Shown here: one piece after another, positions 27,035 through 35,887 of the stretch | How positions within the stretch are numbered: the first letter of the stretch is position 1 | Layout: every line of letters starts with the position of its first letter | DNA from: Flavobacteriaceae bacterium UBA5534 | GTDB lineage: Bacteria; Bacteroidota; Bacteroidia; Flavobacteriales; Flavobacteriaceae | NCBI GenBank assembly: GCA_002426015.1 | Contig: DINS01000022.1 | Span: 45,845-109,844 of the forward strand | Length of the DNA: 64,000 nt | Direction of reading: 5' to 3' | The notes under the pieces: generated by a model | What the model was told of the DNA's origin: nothing | What the model saw: the letters and a program-made list of their open reading frames with translations, nothing else | Database searches by the model: none | Made by a program: the position numbers and the translations under genes

Positions 27035-27447
27035 AAAAAGCTATCCTCTTACTTCTAATAGTATTAACATTTGGCTGCTCCAAAAACCCTGAAAACTATA
27101 TCGAGCACCTCAACGGTTATTGGGAAATTGACGAAGTAACGCTTCCTGATGGCACTAAACGTGACTACAATTACAATGACACGATTGATTTTTTTAGTAT
27201 CAACGATAGCTTAACAGGTTTTAGAAAAAAAATGAAGCCAAATTTTGATGGCAGTTTTTCAACTTCAAATGATGCTGAAACATTAAAAGTAGTCATTGAA
27301 AATGACAGCTTAAATATATATTACCAAACACCTTTTGCAGAATGGAAAGAAACAGTCTTGGAAGCTACTGAAGATAAACTTCTCATTCAAAACAAGGATA
27401 AATTACTTTATCTTTATAAACGTTACGAACCTATTGTAATTGAATAA
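27031..27447 (+). CDS. Small lipoprotein between recF and the DUF721 gene
   Basis: A 138-residue predicted lipoprotein with a hydrophobic signal and lipobox cysteine Cys16 (VLTFGC/S). A lipocalin-like pattern of short beta strands follows ([14 protein letters not shown]...). It uses a GTG start that overlaps the recF stop by 4 nt, and its own stop overlaps the next ATG by 1 nt. No domain was recognised with confidence. Its place in a DNA repair/replication operon is odd for an envelope protein. Confidence 0.8.
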   Translation: MKKAILLLLIVLTFGCSKNPENYIEHLNGYWEIDEVTLPDGTKRDYNYNDTIDFFSINDSLTGFRKKMKPNFDGSFSTSNDAETLKVVIENDSLNIYYQTPFAEWKETVLEATEDKLLIQNKDKLLYLYKRYEPIVIE

Positions 27448-27746
27448 TGTCTAAACGCCGAAATAACGACCACTTACCCATTAGCGATATCATAAAAGAA
27501 TTTGTTGATGCCAATCGACTACAAACCGGACTGGATAAAGTCAATGTGCAGGAAGCCTGGGCCAATATGATGGGAAATGGTGTTAACAATTACACCACAG
27601 CTGTACAATTGGAACGAGATACGCTTTATGTACAATTGACCTCTAGTGTACTTCGCGAAGAATTGAGCTATGGTAAAGATAAAATTATCGCCATGCTCAA
27701 CGAATCGATTGGAAAAGAGGTAATTAAAAAATTAGTTCTTCGTTAA
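27447..27746 (+). CDS. DUF721 (DciA-like) protein
   Basis: A 99-residue protein of the DUF721 family, with EFVDANRLQTGLDKVNVQEAWANMMGNGVNNYT and the strand-helix end VLREELSYGKDKIIAMLNE. DciA, which contains this domain, loads or activates the replicative helicase DnaB in bacteria without DnaC or DnaI. That role is inferred here; this short form lacks the longer tail seen in some DciA. It is third in the recF operon. Confidence 0.85.
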   Translation: MSKRRNNDHLPISDIIKEFVDANRLQTGLDKVNVQEAWANMMGNGVNNYTTAVQLERDTLYVQLTSSVLREELSYGKDKIIAMLNESIGKEVIKKLVLR

Positions 27747-27763
27747 AAATCATAGATGACTTT

Positions 27764-27794
27764 TTGTTTTATAATTAAAAAAAGAATACTTTAG
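27764..27794 (+). promoter_or_regulatory. Possible promoter of the 4-TM protein gene
   Basis: TTG (27764-27766) is followed after 20 bp by TACTTTAG (27787-27794), one mismatch from TAnnTTTG. It lies 33 nt before the ATG and suggests that the gene is not part of the recF operon. Confidence 0.45.
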
Positions 27795-27827
27795 GCCTGT
27801 AATCAACTAACAGTCTGATAATTACAC

Positions 27828-28433
27828 ATGGCTAAAGACAAGAAAAAAAGCAAAGACAAAAAACCTTCTAAAGAATTACTAGTAGTTGAATACCAAGAAC
27901 TCTGTAGCAATGTGCGGACGTTTTGGAACTTTAGGATAACCATTTTAGGATTCTCAATCACTATCATTGGTGTATTGTTCACTCACCTTATCAAACCTCA
28001 ATTTCTTCAAAAGCTAACTCTGGAGATATGTTTAATGTTCATCATTTTTGCCTTAATAAAAACGATGATATCATTAACTCGACATTTAGTGGTTTATAGC
28101 TTACGATTAAAGGAAATTGAAGTTGCTGTTGATTCAAATTCATTCTGGACACGATGGGGAAAGTATTTAAAAGACAACTCTAAAGACAGTAATTCAAAAA
28201 CCATTTCTATTATTGTAAACATCATAAACATTGTTGTAAGTGTCTTTATTCTATTCATCAATTGTATGGAATTTACTATGGTTAACGGTCAGACTGAAAA
28301 AATTATTCTCATTATTGTTTCTCTTTTTGTTATTGCTTGTTCCATCTACAATTTTGTTCAACTGGACAAATATCTCAATCCAACAAATCATTGGAATGAC
28401 ATAAAAGACGAGTGGAATAAAACCAAGTCTTAA
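27828..28433 (+). CDS. Four-TM protein with lysine-rich N terminus
   Basis: A 201-residue protein. A very basic N terminus (MAKDKKKSKDKKPSK) precedes a short amphipathic segment (VVEYQELCSNVRTFWNFR), two helices (about 36-56 and 64-84) and a cytosolic loop with YSLRLKEIEVAVDSNSFWTRWGK. Two more helices follow (about 125-145 and 154-175), then a charged tail. No family was recognised. The arrangement of helix, TM pair, EIE-type loop and TM pair recalls small membrane effectors but that is only an analogy. It lies upstream of an MBL gene on the same strand. Confidence 0.72.
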   Translation: MAKDKKKSKDKKPSKELLVVEYQELCSNVRTFWNFRITILGFSITIIGVLFTHLIKPQFLQKLTLEICLMFIIFALIKTMISLTRHLVVYSLRLKEIEVAVDSNSFWTRWGKYLKDNSKDSNSKTISIIVNIINIVVSVFILFINCMEFTMVNGQTEKIILIIVSLFVIACSIYNFVQLDKYLNPTNHWNDIKDEWNKTKS

Positions 28434-28454
28434 CAAGTATAAAACCCTAAAAAT

Positions 28455-28470
28455 TACGTAGTTCTACGTA
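28455..28470 (+). promoter_or_regulatory. 7-2-7 inverted-repeat operator candidate
   Basis: TACGTAG, tt, CTACGTA is a perfect 16-bp palindrome with two 7-bp arms separated by 2 bp. That geometry is known for NarL/FixJ-type (LuxR-like HTH) regulators. It abuts the -33 TTG at 28471, as expected of an activator site. No such regulator is encoded in the window. Confidence 0.6.
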
Positions 28471-28501
28471 TTGTTTGGCTTTTTATAGAGTTGTATCTTT
28501 C
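28471..28501 (+). promoter_or_regulatory. Promoter of the MBL protein gene
   Basis: TTG (28471-28473) and TATCTTTC (28494-28501, one mismatch from TAnnTTTG) are spaced by 20 bp. The ATG follows 25 nt later. Confidence 0.55.
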
Positions 28502-28526
28502 CTCTACTTTTTTAAAGTCTTCAATC

Positions 28527-30017
28527 ATGGCGAACACAATCAAATATCTTAATGTCGAAAAAGCAAAGCTTTTCAAAGACAGCAGCAGCAACACAGAGCT
28601 TATGGAACTCCTTTGGGGAGATCGAGTAGAGTTAGTTTCTAACACCAAAGTAAATGGTCGTTACAAAGTCAATGCACGTTGGGCAAACAATGCTTATATA
28701 GATGCAGATGTATTGGGCGATACCTCTTTGTTAGAACTCTATTTTATAGATGTAGGTCAAGGTGACGGTGTACTTATTGTTACACCAGACCGCAAACATA
28801 TACTTATTGATGGTGGTTATAAACGCTCAAAACAACCACATGGTAAGAGTGCAGCCGATTTTGTGGATTGGAAGTTTAAAAAGGAATACAAGCAAAACAC
28901 CATTGAACTCGATGCTATGATTTGCTCTCATTGCGATGCAGATCATTATGGAGGCTTATGGGATTTGATAAATCCTGACGAACGTGAAAAAAACGAGCTT
29001 GATACCACAAAAACCAATGTAAAGAACTTTTATCATGCCGGAATTTCGTGGTGGAAGAATGCCGAAAAATCTCGATTTTTAGGCACAGAAAAAGATGGAG
29101 CCATGTACGATTTACTAACAGGTAAAACTTCCATAAAAAACGGATTAAAGGCCTCGGCGAGTTTGAAGTTACAAGGTGAATGGGCAAACTTTTTAAGCTG
29201 CATTATTGAAACTGATGCCAAAATTGAACGTTTATCCTACAATCCTAAAAAAAACTTTAAATACTTACCAGGTTTTGAAGAAGACCAACCAACATCTATA
29301 AAAGTTCTTGGGCCTATTGAGACCACTATCGATGGGCAAGCCACTTTAAAAGATTTGGGCACGTATGATAAAAACACCAATGGTAACTCTATTTTGTTAC
29401 GAGTAGATTATGGTAGAAGCCGAATTTTACTCACAGGCGATTTAAACAAAAAAAGTCAGCGGCATATTATTGAATCGTTATCAGGCAATAAAATTGAACT
29501 CGCAGCAGATGTAGTCAAAGCCTGCCATCATGGAAGCGATGATTGCTCTTACGAATTTTTGCAATACGTTAATGCTGCCGCAACAGTCATTTCATCTGGT
29601 GATGACGAAACACATGCACATCCTCGACCAAACATTGTAGCGGCATCTGGTGTTACAGGGTTTCAAAAAATTGAAAATGACGAAATGATAACACCATTGA
29701 TCTATAGTACAGAAATATCTCGAAGCCTAAAAATTGGTGACCCTTACGAAGTAAACACAAAAGACTATGCCACAGAAAATGGCAATATAGACGTACTGCT
29801 AACCGACGAAGCCAAAATAAATGTGCGTTACAAACACACCTCATCTGGAGCCCTTAAACCAGCCGATAAAATCAAAACCATGAACAGACTCAAAGTAGTT
29901 GATGGCATTGTATATGGCTTGGTAAATGTGCGCACAGATGGCCACAAAATACTATGTGCTACACTTAACGAAGGCAAAAGCAAATGGGAAATAAAATCGT
30001 TTTATTCGAGGTTTTAA
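28527..30017 (+). CDS. ComEC/Rec2-like metallo-beta-lactamase-fold protein with N-terminal SH3-like region
   Basis: A 496-residue cytosolic protein without signal peptide or TM helices. An SH3-like beta region (about 1-65) precedes a metallo-beta-lactamase domain of the ComEC type. Its motifs are FIDVGQGDG (73-81), LIDGG (93-97), metal motif HCDADH (135-140), a GNSILLRVDYG...LLTGDL block, HHGS (334-337) and HAHP (about 366). All the metal ligands appear intact, so hydrolase (possibly nuclease or phosphodiesterase) activity is expected, but the substrate is unknown. The ComEC channel is absent. The first ATG in a fitting context is at 28527. Regulation: a 7-2-7 palindrome abuts its promoter. 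Confidence 0.85.
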   Translation: MANTIKYLNVEKAKLFKDSSSNTELMELLWGDRVELVSNTKVNGRYKVNARWANNAYIDADVLGDTSLLELYFIDVGQGDGVLIVTPDRKHILIDGGYKRSKQPHGKSAADFVDWKFKKEYKQNTIELDAMICSHCDADHYGGLWDLINPDEREKNELDTTKTNVKNFYHAGISWWKNAEKSRFLGTEKDGAMYDLLTGKTSIKNGLKASASLKLQGEWANFLSCIIETDAKIERLSYNPKKNFKYLPGFEEDQPTSIKVLGPIETTIDGQATLKDLGTYDKNTNGNSILLRVDYGRSRILLTGDLNKKSQRHIIESLSGNKIELAADVVKACHHGSDDCSYEFLQYVNAAATVISSGDDETHAHPRPNIVAASGVTGFQKIENDEMITPLIYSTEISRSLKIGDPYEVNTKDYATENGNIDVLLTDEAKINVRYKHTSSGALKPADKIKTMNRLKVVDGIVYGLVNVRTDGHKILCATLNEGKSKWEIKSFYSRF

Positions 30018-30110
30018 GTATTTCCCTTCTATTTTTTGTCCAATAAAAAAATAAAATAACATTAAAATAATTTCATTTCAACTAACTTTAATCCAAACAA
30101 AAACTAGCCT

Positions 30111-31286
30111 TTGAAACACATTAGTAAAAGCGTTTGGATTTTATCTCTCATTAGCTTGTTTACAGATACGGCAAGCGAAATGTTGTACCCTATTTTGCCC
30201 ATTTACTTAAAAAGTATAGGTTTTACTGTTGTACTAATTGGTGTTTTAGAAGGTGTTGCCGAAGCTACTGCTGGGTTGAGCAAAGGTTATTTTGGCAAAC
30301 GGAGTGATACTAGTGGCAAACGAGTCCCTTTTGTGCAACTGGGTTATGCCTTTAGTGCGATTTCAAAACCAATGATGGCCGTTTTTATCTATCCATTATG
30401 GATATTTTTTGCACGAACTATAGATAGATTAGGCAAAGGTATTCGCACAGGAGCCAGAGATGCCTTGTTATCTGACGAGGCTACTCCACAAACCAAGGCT
30501 AAAGTCTTTGGATTTCATCGCTCTATGGATACGCTTGGTGCTGTTTTAGGGCCTGCTTTGGCTTTACTCTACTTATACTACTATCCTGAAGATTACAAAA
30601 CCTTATTTTTTATTGCTTTTGTTCCTGGGCTCTTGGCCATCATAGCCTCCTTTTATCTAAAAGAAAAAAAGCAAGAGATTAAAATCAAAAAGAAAACGAG
30701 TTTCTTTTCGTTTTTAAGCTATTGGAAACAAAGCCCTTCTTCTTACAGAAAACTTGTTGTTGGTTTGCTTGCGTTTACGCTATTCAATAGTAGTGATGTG
30801 TTTTTGCTTTTGAAAGCCAAAGAAGCTGGTCTGGATGACACTTCTGTAATTGGTGTCTATATTTTTTACAATCTAGTTTATGCTTTATTTGCTTTTCCTA
30901 TTGGCATATTAGCAGATAAAATTGGACTTAAAAAGGTTTTTATATTTGGATTAGTTTTATTTGCAATCGTCTATTTTGGAATGGCAACAAACACCAACTT
31001 GTATCTCTTTATTGGCTTATTCTTCCTTTATGGTGTTTATGCTGCAGCAACAGAAGGTGTTTCAAAAGCTTGGATTAGTAATATTTGTGACAAAAAAGAT
31101 ACTGCTACTGCAATAGGTACTTATTCAGCCTTTCAGAGTATTTGCACTATGTTGGCCAGTGCCATGGCTGGTTTTGTTTGGTATCAATTTGGTGCTTCTG
31201 TAATTTTCATATTAACAGCTATTGCAACCATTTGCATTATCATCTATTTACTGTTCAGCGTAACCTATTCGCAATCAAATCAGTAA
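30111..31286 (+). CDS. MFS transporter
   Basis: A 391-residue major facilitator with about 12 helices. The N terminus (KHISKSVWILSLISLFTDTASEMLYPILPIYL) and the loop 2-3 region (SKGYFGKRSDTSGKRVPFV) fit the family's motif A area. Members of this subgroup are often drug-efflux or unspecified permeases; no substrate can be given. Translation most likely starts at a TTG codon (30111), because no ATG fits before the first helix. It stands between the MBL gene (94-nt gap) and csp. Confidence 0.88.
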   Translation: MKHISKSVWILSLISLFTDTASEMLYPILPIYLKSIGFTVVLIGVLEGVAEATAGLSKGYFGKRSDTSGKRVPFVQLGYAFSAISKPMMAVFIYPLWIFFARTIDRLGKGIRTGARDALLSDEATPQTKAKVFGFHRSMDTLGAVLGPALALLYLYYYPEDYKTLFFIAFVPGLLAIIASFYLKEKKQEIKIKKKTSFFSFLSYWKQSPSSYRKLVVGLLAFTLFNSSDVFLLLKAKEAGLDDTSVIGVYIFYNLVYALFAFPIGILADKIGLKKVFIFGLVLFAIVYFGMATNTNLYLFIGLFFLYGVYAAATEGVSKAWISNICDKKDTATAIGTYSAFQSICTMLASAMAGFVWYQFGASVIFILTAIATICIIIYLLFSVTYSQSNQ

Positions 31287-31334
31287 ACACCTCTTTCGTT
31301 TCAAAAAAAATGTAAGAAAAACCCAAAATAATAG

Positions 31335-31362
31335 TTTGTTAAATTTTATGGCACTATATTTG
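31335..31362 (+). promoter_or_regulatory. Cold-shock gene promoter
   Basis: TTTG (31335-31338) and TATATTTG (31355-31362) are separated by 16 bp, a little short for the consensus. The leader to the ATG would be about 30 nt, so no long cspA-type leader is present. Confidence 0.5.
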
Positions 31363-31397
31363 ACTTATTATTTATAATTAATTTAATATTTATTACA

Positions 31398-31589
31398 ATG
31401 AGTAAAGGAACAGTAAAATTTTTCAACGATGCCAAAGGTTTTGGTTTTATCACTGAAGAAGGAAACAACAAAGAACATTTTGTTCACATTTCTGGATTAA
31501 TCGACGAAATTCGCGAAGGCGATGAGGTTGAATTCGATCTAACTGAAGGAAAAAAAGGATTAAACGCAGTAAACGTAAAAGTAATTTAA
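31398..31589 (+). CDS. Cold-shock protein, CspA family
   Basis: A 63-residue single cold-shock domain protein. Both RNA-binding motifs are present: RNP1 KGFGFIT and RNP2 HFVHIS (spelled EHFVHISGL). Members bind single-stranded RNA and DNA and loosen RNA structure. It is monocistronic with a strong terminator. It is a possible functional partner of the DEAD-box helicase at 18.6 kb, but this is inferred from family roles only. Confidence 0.95.
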   Translation: MSKGTVKFFNDAKGFGFITEEGNNKEHFVHISGLIDEIREGDEVEFDLTEGKKGLNAVNVKVI

Positions 31590-31616
31590 CATATACGCAT
31601 TAACTTTTTTAAATGT

Positions 31617-31648
31617 AAAACCCTGCAACTGTCGTTGCAGGGTTTTTT
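31617..31648. terminator. Terminator after the cold-shock gene (bidirectional)
   Basis: Stem CCCTGCAAC (31621-31629) / GTTGCAGGG (31634-31642) with loop TGTC, flanked by A-run and T-run. It serves csp and the convergent M4 protease gene. Confidence 0.85.
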
Positions 31649-31668
31649 ATTTTCATACTAATAGCAAA

Positions 31669-34233
31669 TTAGTGCTTTATCAATTTTATGGTGCTTTTAG
31701 CACCTTGTGATGTAACAGACATAAAATAGATTCCAGAAGTTAGCCTACTTATATCAATATCTATTTCTGTTTGCATTGTTGTCAAATCTATTTGATTGAC
31801 TAGACGACCATTAACATCAAAAACATCAGCTTTAATCAAATCGATGTTCCTAATCTTTTTCAATGTAAACTGACCATTGGAAGGGTTTGGAAATACACGT
31901 ATTCCTTGATCTAAATAATCAGATTCAGATACTGATAAAGTAGCAGAACAATTGAATATCACTATATCATCTAAAAACCATCCTCTGGCTCCATTACAAC
32001 CATCTGTACCCAATTCCCATCTTAATTGTAATGTAGAATTGGCTGTCACACCTATCGAAGACAAATCAACAACACTTTTTCCCCAGCTTCCTGTTAACGA
32101 GCCACCATCAGTGCCTGTAAAACTTGCCTGTCCTTGCATTGGGTTATCGTTTCCTTGAATTGTTGAATTCAAAGGACTGTTATATCCATTTGATGTAAAT
32201 GCAGAATTGGGCAGTAATAACCAAGGTCCGCCATTAAGACTGTATTTAATATTTCCACCATCCCAAAGTTTTTCGGTTTCTACGTAATGTGAAAATACCA
32301 TTGTAAAGCTTCCTGTATTGATATTTGGTATATTGATAACACGACTTTGGAGTCTAATAATACCATTTTGAAGGTCTGAAGTACAATTACCGTTTATAGG
32401 ATCTATACCAAACATTGCTGTACCAGCTCTGTTATCAGGCAATGAAGAATTCAAAGTCCAATCTCTTGGAGTCCAAGTTGCTGCATTAGTCGGTAACTGA
32501 CTTATAGTCCAAGCACCTAAACCATTTTCCCAATCTTCATAAAAAAGCGGATTACTAGTAGCAGCATCACACAATCTTGGTGTTGGGCCAAGAATTGGCG
32601 TATAGCCACATGCCACAGGGTCAATTCTTAATTCGACAGCTGTTATTGCTGTTGAAACGCTTTGACAATCAGACACCGTAATAATCTGTCCAGAAGGTCC
32701 TGCAGGAGAATTAGTTGTTGATAATCCTTGCAAATTTACCCCAACCAAATCAGCACAAGCTGCCTCTAGTGCGTCGGCCAAATTGGCAAAGTCACTAGTT
32801 GATGTTAAATACACATTTTGAGCTCTCCAAAATATGTGAGCGGCTTTTACAAACCCTATTGAGTTTACAATCAAACTATTATAACTACCACCATCTACCA
32901 AAAGTGCATAGGCATGATTAGGAACACCCGAATTGGTATGTACACCACCAGAGTCTCCATTGCCACATGCATATTGAGTATCACTTACTTTTCCTGGATC
33001 TCCATTGCATACAGGATTCCACATATCTCTAATAGCTCCACCAAAAGCAGACGCATCTTCGCCTATCTTCCATCTGGTAGAGTTACAATTTGCATTGGTA
33101 CGAATAGCTAAATTCTCACCCGAATCTTCATAATTATTTAAAATATCTATGGTTTCTCCCCAAATGTCTGAATACGATTCATTAATCGCTCCAGATTGAA
33201 ACGCATATATCAATCCACTATTATACTCTGTATAAGCATGTCCCCATTCATGTGCGATCACATCGTCGGAAGCTGTACCATCACAGTAATTGGCTGAAAA
33301 ACCGTTCCAACTGGCATTTGGGCAAGAAATATTTGGATTGTTATTAATCGTTCTCATTGTTCCATCAACACCATCATAAGAAATAAATCCAAAGGCATTT
33401 TTGAAAAAGTCATAAACGTGACCAGAAGCAATAACTTCATTACGTTGCCATATAGTTAATGCTCCTGGAAGTGCGTTTCCTTCCTGCCAGACCAAATTTC
33501 CTGTATTATTTTCATAAACCTTACGGTCTATGGCATGTGCTATCCCTGTAAATTGCTCCACCAATGCACCTGTATGCGCATCAATAAAGACAAATTCTCT
33601 CACATCTAAATCGTTACGGACTTCAACTTCATAAACCAAATGGTGCGATACGATTTGCCCTTGGATAAGCCCTTTTGCAAAGACATAAAGTGTATTTTTA
33701 TTAATCTTCAAAGGTGCTTTTGAATGATTTATATCTTGTTTAGAAATAAAATTTAATGCATAAGCTTCGGCTTGCTGCTTGCTTAAAGTCGGCACCTGAT
33801 TTATTTTTTTGATTCCTGAAATATAATTGCCGTTAATTGCCGTGAGTTGTTTTTGTATGTTGAAATGGAAACGCAGCTCACCATCAAATACAGGTACGTC
33901 TTTATATTTTTGCTCTAAAATAACATGTTCCAACCCGTAGTTATCTGTTTTAATTGTTTTAAAAAACAAACTTTCATCAACAGATTCAATATTGAAAATA
34001 GACTTGTAGGTCTGTAAAAATGAGTTTACTTTTTCTTGTAGTGTATTCCCATTAAGACTCATCGCATTGCCAACAGGAAATCTAACAAATTCAGCGAGAC
34101 CAGAATTTTTATCTATAGTAATAATGGCGTTAGAATCTGCTTTTAATTTTGCGATTGTTTTTTGAGCTTCTTGAGCATTAACAAAAAAGTTGATGAACAA
34201 AAAAGCAATCATAACTTGGGTAGATATTTTCAT
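31669..34233 (-). CDS. Secreted M4-family metalloprotease (thermolysin-like) with T9SS sorting domain
   Basis: An 854-residue extracellular zinc protease. Signal peptide (1-20), an N-terminal FTP/PepSY propeptide region (about 50-230), then the catalytic domain with HEWGH (328-332) and the third ligand Glu352 in GAINESYSD. After the catalytic part a beta-sandwich domain starts near SNPLFYEDWENGLGAW (MAM/jelly-roll-like). The C-terminal ~80 residues, with GIRVFPNPSNGQFTLK, are a T9SS type A sorting signal. It probably hydrolyses proteins outside the cell. Confidence 0.95.
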   Translation of the reverse strand: MKISTQVMIAFLFINFFVNAQEAQKTIAKLKADSNAIITIDKNSGLAEFVRFPVGNAMSLNGNTLQEKVNSFLQTYKSIFNIESVDESLFFKTIKTDNYGLEHVILEQKYKDVPVFDGELRFHFNIQKQLTAINGNYISGIKKINQVPTLSKQQAEAYALNFISKQDINHSKAPLKINKNTLYVFAKGLIQGQIVSHHLVYEVEVRNDLDVREFVFIDAHTGALVEQFTGIAHAIDRKVYENNTGNLVWQEGNALPGALTIWQRNEVIASGHVYDFFKNAFGFISYDGVDGTMRTINNNPNISCPNASWNGFSANYCDGTASDDVIAHEWGHAYTEYNSGLIYAFQSGAINESYSDIWGETIDILNNYEDSGENLAIRTNANCNSTRWKIGEDASAFGGAIRDMWNPVCNGDPGKVSDTQYACGNGDSGGVHTNSGVPNHAYALLVDGGSYNSLIVNSIGFVKAAHIFWRAQNVYLTSTSDFANLADALEAACADLVGVNLQGLSTTNSPAGPSGQIITVSDCQSVSTAITAVELRIDPVACGYTPILGPTPRLCDAATSNPLFYEDWENGLGAWTISQLPTNAATWTPRDWTLNSSLPDNRAGTAMFGIDPINGNCTSDLQNGIIRLQSRVINIPNINTGSFTMVFSHYVETEKLWDGGNIKYSLNGGPWLLLPNSAFTSNGYNSPLNSTIQGNDNPMQGQASFTGTDGGSLTGSWGKSVVDLSSIGVTANSTLQLRWELGTDGCNGARGWFLDDIVIFNCSATLSVSESDYLDQGIRVFPNPSNGQFTLKKIRNIDLIKADVFDVNGRLVNQIDLTTMQTEIDIDISRLTSGIYFMSVTSQGAKSTIKLIKH

Positions 34234-34304
34234 AGGTGCATTTTTTTAAGTGGTAAAAGTAGTAAAAAAAATTAGTCGATATTTTTTTGAGAACTAACAA
34301 TAAA

Positions 34305-34336
34305 AAAAGCCTACATCACTTATGAGGTAGGCTTTT
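34305..34336 (-). terminator. ndk terminator
   Basis: Stem AAAAGCCTAC (34305-34314) / GTAGGCTTTT (34327-34336) with a 12-nt loop, 24 nt beyond the ndk stop. The minus-strand transcript ends in a U-run. Confidence 0.75.
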
Positions 34337-34359
34337 GTATATTTTAATTTGTTGAATTC

Positions 34360-34779
34360 TTAAAACATTTCTCTTCCTGAAAAATGAAAAGCGCTTTCAA
34401 TAGCAGCATTTTCATCACTATCACTTCCGTGTACAGCATTCTCTCCAATAGAGGCAGCATATAATTTACGGATGGTTCCTTCAGCAGCATCAGCAGGATT
34501 TGTAGCTCCAATCAAAGTTCTAAAATCTTCAACAGCATTGTCTTTTTCTAATACAGCAGCAACAATTGGTCCGCGTGTCATGTATTCTACCAATTCACCA
34601 AAAAACGGACGCTCTTTATGTATTGCATAAAATGCTTGAGCATCAGCAGTTGTCATTTGAGTTAATTTTAATGCTACAATTCTAAATCCTGAAGCATTGA
34701 TTTTTTCTAATATTGCACCAACGTGTCCTTTTTCAACAGCGTCTGGCTTAAGCATTGTAAATGTTCTATTCGTTGCCAT
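34360..34779 (-). CDS. ndk: Nucleoside diphosphate kinase
   Basis: Transfers the gamma-phosphate between nucleotides to balance NTP and dNTP pools. The 139-residue protein shows [16 protein letters not shown], the [15 protein letters not shown] block, [15 protein letters not shown] and the catalytic His in [13 protein letters not shown]. It is monocistronic with its own promoter and terminator. Confidence 0.97.
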   Translation of the reverse strand: MATNRTFTMLKPDAVEKGHVGAILEKINASGFRIVALKLTQMTTADAQAFYAIHKERPFFGELVEYMTRGPIVAAVLEKDNAVEDFRTLIGATNPADAAEGTIRKLYAASIGENAVHGSDSDENAAIESAFHFSGREMF

Positions 34780-34800
34780 TTGTTTATTTTAAATTTGCTG

Positions 34801-34830
34801 CAAAAGTAATGCATTTCTTAACAAAAACAA
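34801..34830 (-). promoter_or_regulatory. ndk promoter
   Basis: On the minus strand TTG (complement of 34828-34830) and TACTTTTG (complement of 34801-34808) are separated by 19 bp. This is a full match to the Bacteroidota consensus, 21 nt before the ATG. Confidence 0.7.
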
Positions 34831-34867
34831 TAGAAACCAATATTAAAAAATTGTATCTTCGCTGCTT

Positions 34868-35887
34868 ATGACAACAGACGATATTAATAACATAAAGCAG
34901 CTTTTAACAACTCCAAAACACATTGTGATAGTACCTCACAAAAACCCAGATGGTGATGCCATTGGCTCTACTCTCGGTTTATACCTTTATCTCATAAAAC
35001 AAAATCACACTGCAAACGTTATTGTTCCGAATGACTATCCAGATTTTTTAAAATGGATGCCAAAGCAAGACAATATTGTGATTTTTGAAAGTGATAGAAA
35101 AAATGCAGAAGATTTAATAGAAAAAGCTGATCTCATTTTTACTCTAGATTTTAATGCCTTGCACAGAACTGGTGACGACATGGAAGCAGTTTTAGCAGCT
35201 AACAAGGCTACTAAAATAATGATTGACCATCATCAACAACCAGATGATTATGCGACATTTACCTATTCTGATGTGAGCATGTCATCAACTTGTGAGATGG
35301 TTTACAATTTTATTGAGATGCTCGGTGATAAAGATAAAATCGATGTAGATATCGCTACTTGCCTATATGCTGGTATAATGACAGATACAGGATCGTTCCG
35401 TTTTGCATCAACAACAAGCAGAACACACCATGTCGTTGCTGAACTAATTGATAAAGGTGCCAATAGTGCTGCGATACATAATGCCATATTTGACACCAAT
35501 AGTTATGAACGTATGCAGCTTTTGGGCTGTGCGTTGAGTAACTTAAAAGTAATTCCAGAATTGCGAACAGCCTACATTACCTTATCACAGGAAGAACTTA
35601 ATAAATTCAACTTTAAAAAAGGAGACACTGAAGGTTTTGTTAATTACGGATTGTCATTAGACAATGTTGTTTTTGCAGTAATTTTTATTGAACACAAACA
35701 AGAAGGCATTATCAAAATTTCACTGCGAAGTAAAGGTGACTTTTCAGTGAACGAATTTTCAAGAGCTCATTTTGAAGGTGGAGGACACACCAATGCTGCT
35801 GGCGGAAAAAGCGATTTGAATTTAAACGATACAGTTGAAAAATTTATTAGTATCTTGCCTCGTTATAAAGATGCTTTAAATCTATGA
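34868..35887 (+). CDS. DHH/DHHA1 phosphoesterase, NrnA-like
   Basis: A 339-residue DHH-family enzyme, probably degrading nanoRNA and/or 3',5'-bisphosphoadenosine (PAP). It has PHKNPDGDAIGST (motif 1), LDFNALHRTGD, MIDHHQQP (DHH motif), TDTGSFRFASTT and the DHHA1 end FEGGGHTNAAGGKS. The stop codon overlaps the ATG of gldI by 4 nt (ATGA), so the two are translationally coupled. A -7-like TATCTTCG lies just upstream (34854-34861). Confidence 0.93.
   Translation: MTTDDINNIKQLLTTPKHIVIVPHKNPDGDAIGSTLGLYLYLIKQNHTANVIVPNDYPDFLKWMPKQDNIVIFESDRKNAEDLIEKADLIFTLDFNALHRTGDDMEAVLAANKATKIMIDHHQQPDDYATFTYSDVSMSSTCEMVYNFIEMLGDKDKIDVDIATCLYAGIMTDTGSFRFASTTSRTHHVVAELIDKGANSAAIHNAIFDTNSYERMQLLGCALSNLKVIPELRTAYITLSQEELNKFNFKKGDTEGFVNYGLSLDNVVFAVIFIEHKQEGIIKISLRSKGDFSVNEFSRAHFEGGGHTNAAGGKSDLNLNDTVEKFISILPRYKDALNL

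Noticed and set aside
28251..28436. Minus-strand open frame inside the four-TM gene
   Set aside because: It lies wholly within a supported coding gene on the other strand and has no recognisable domain.
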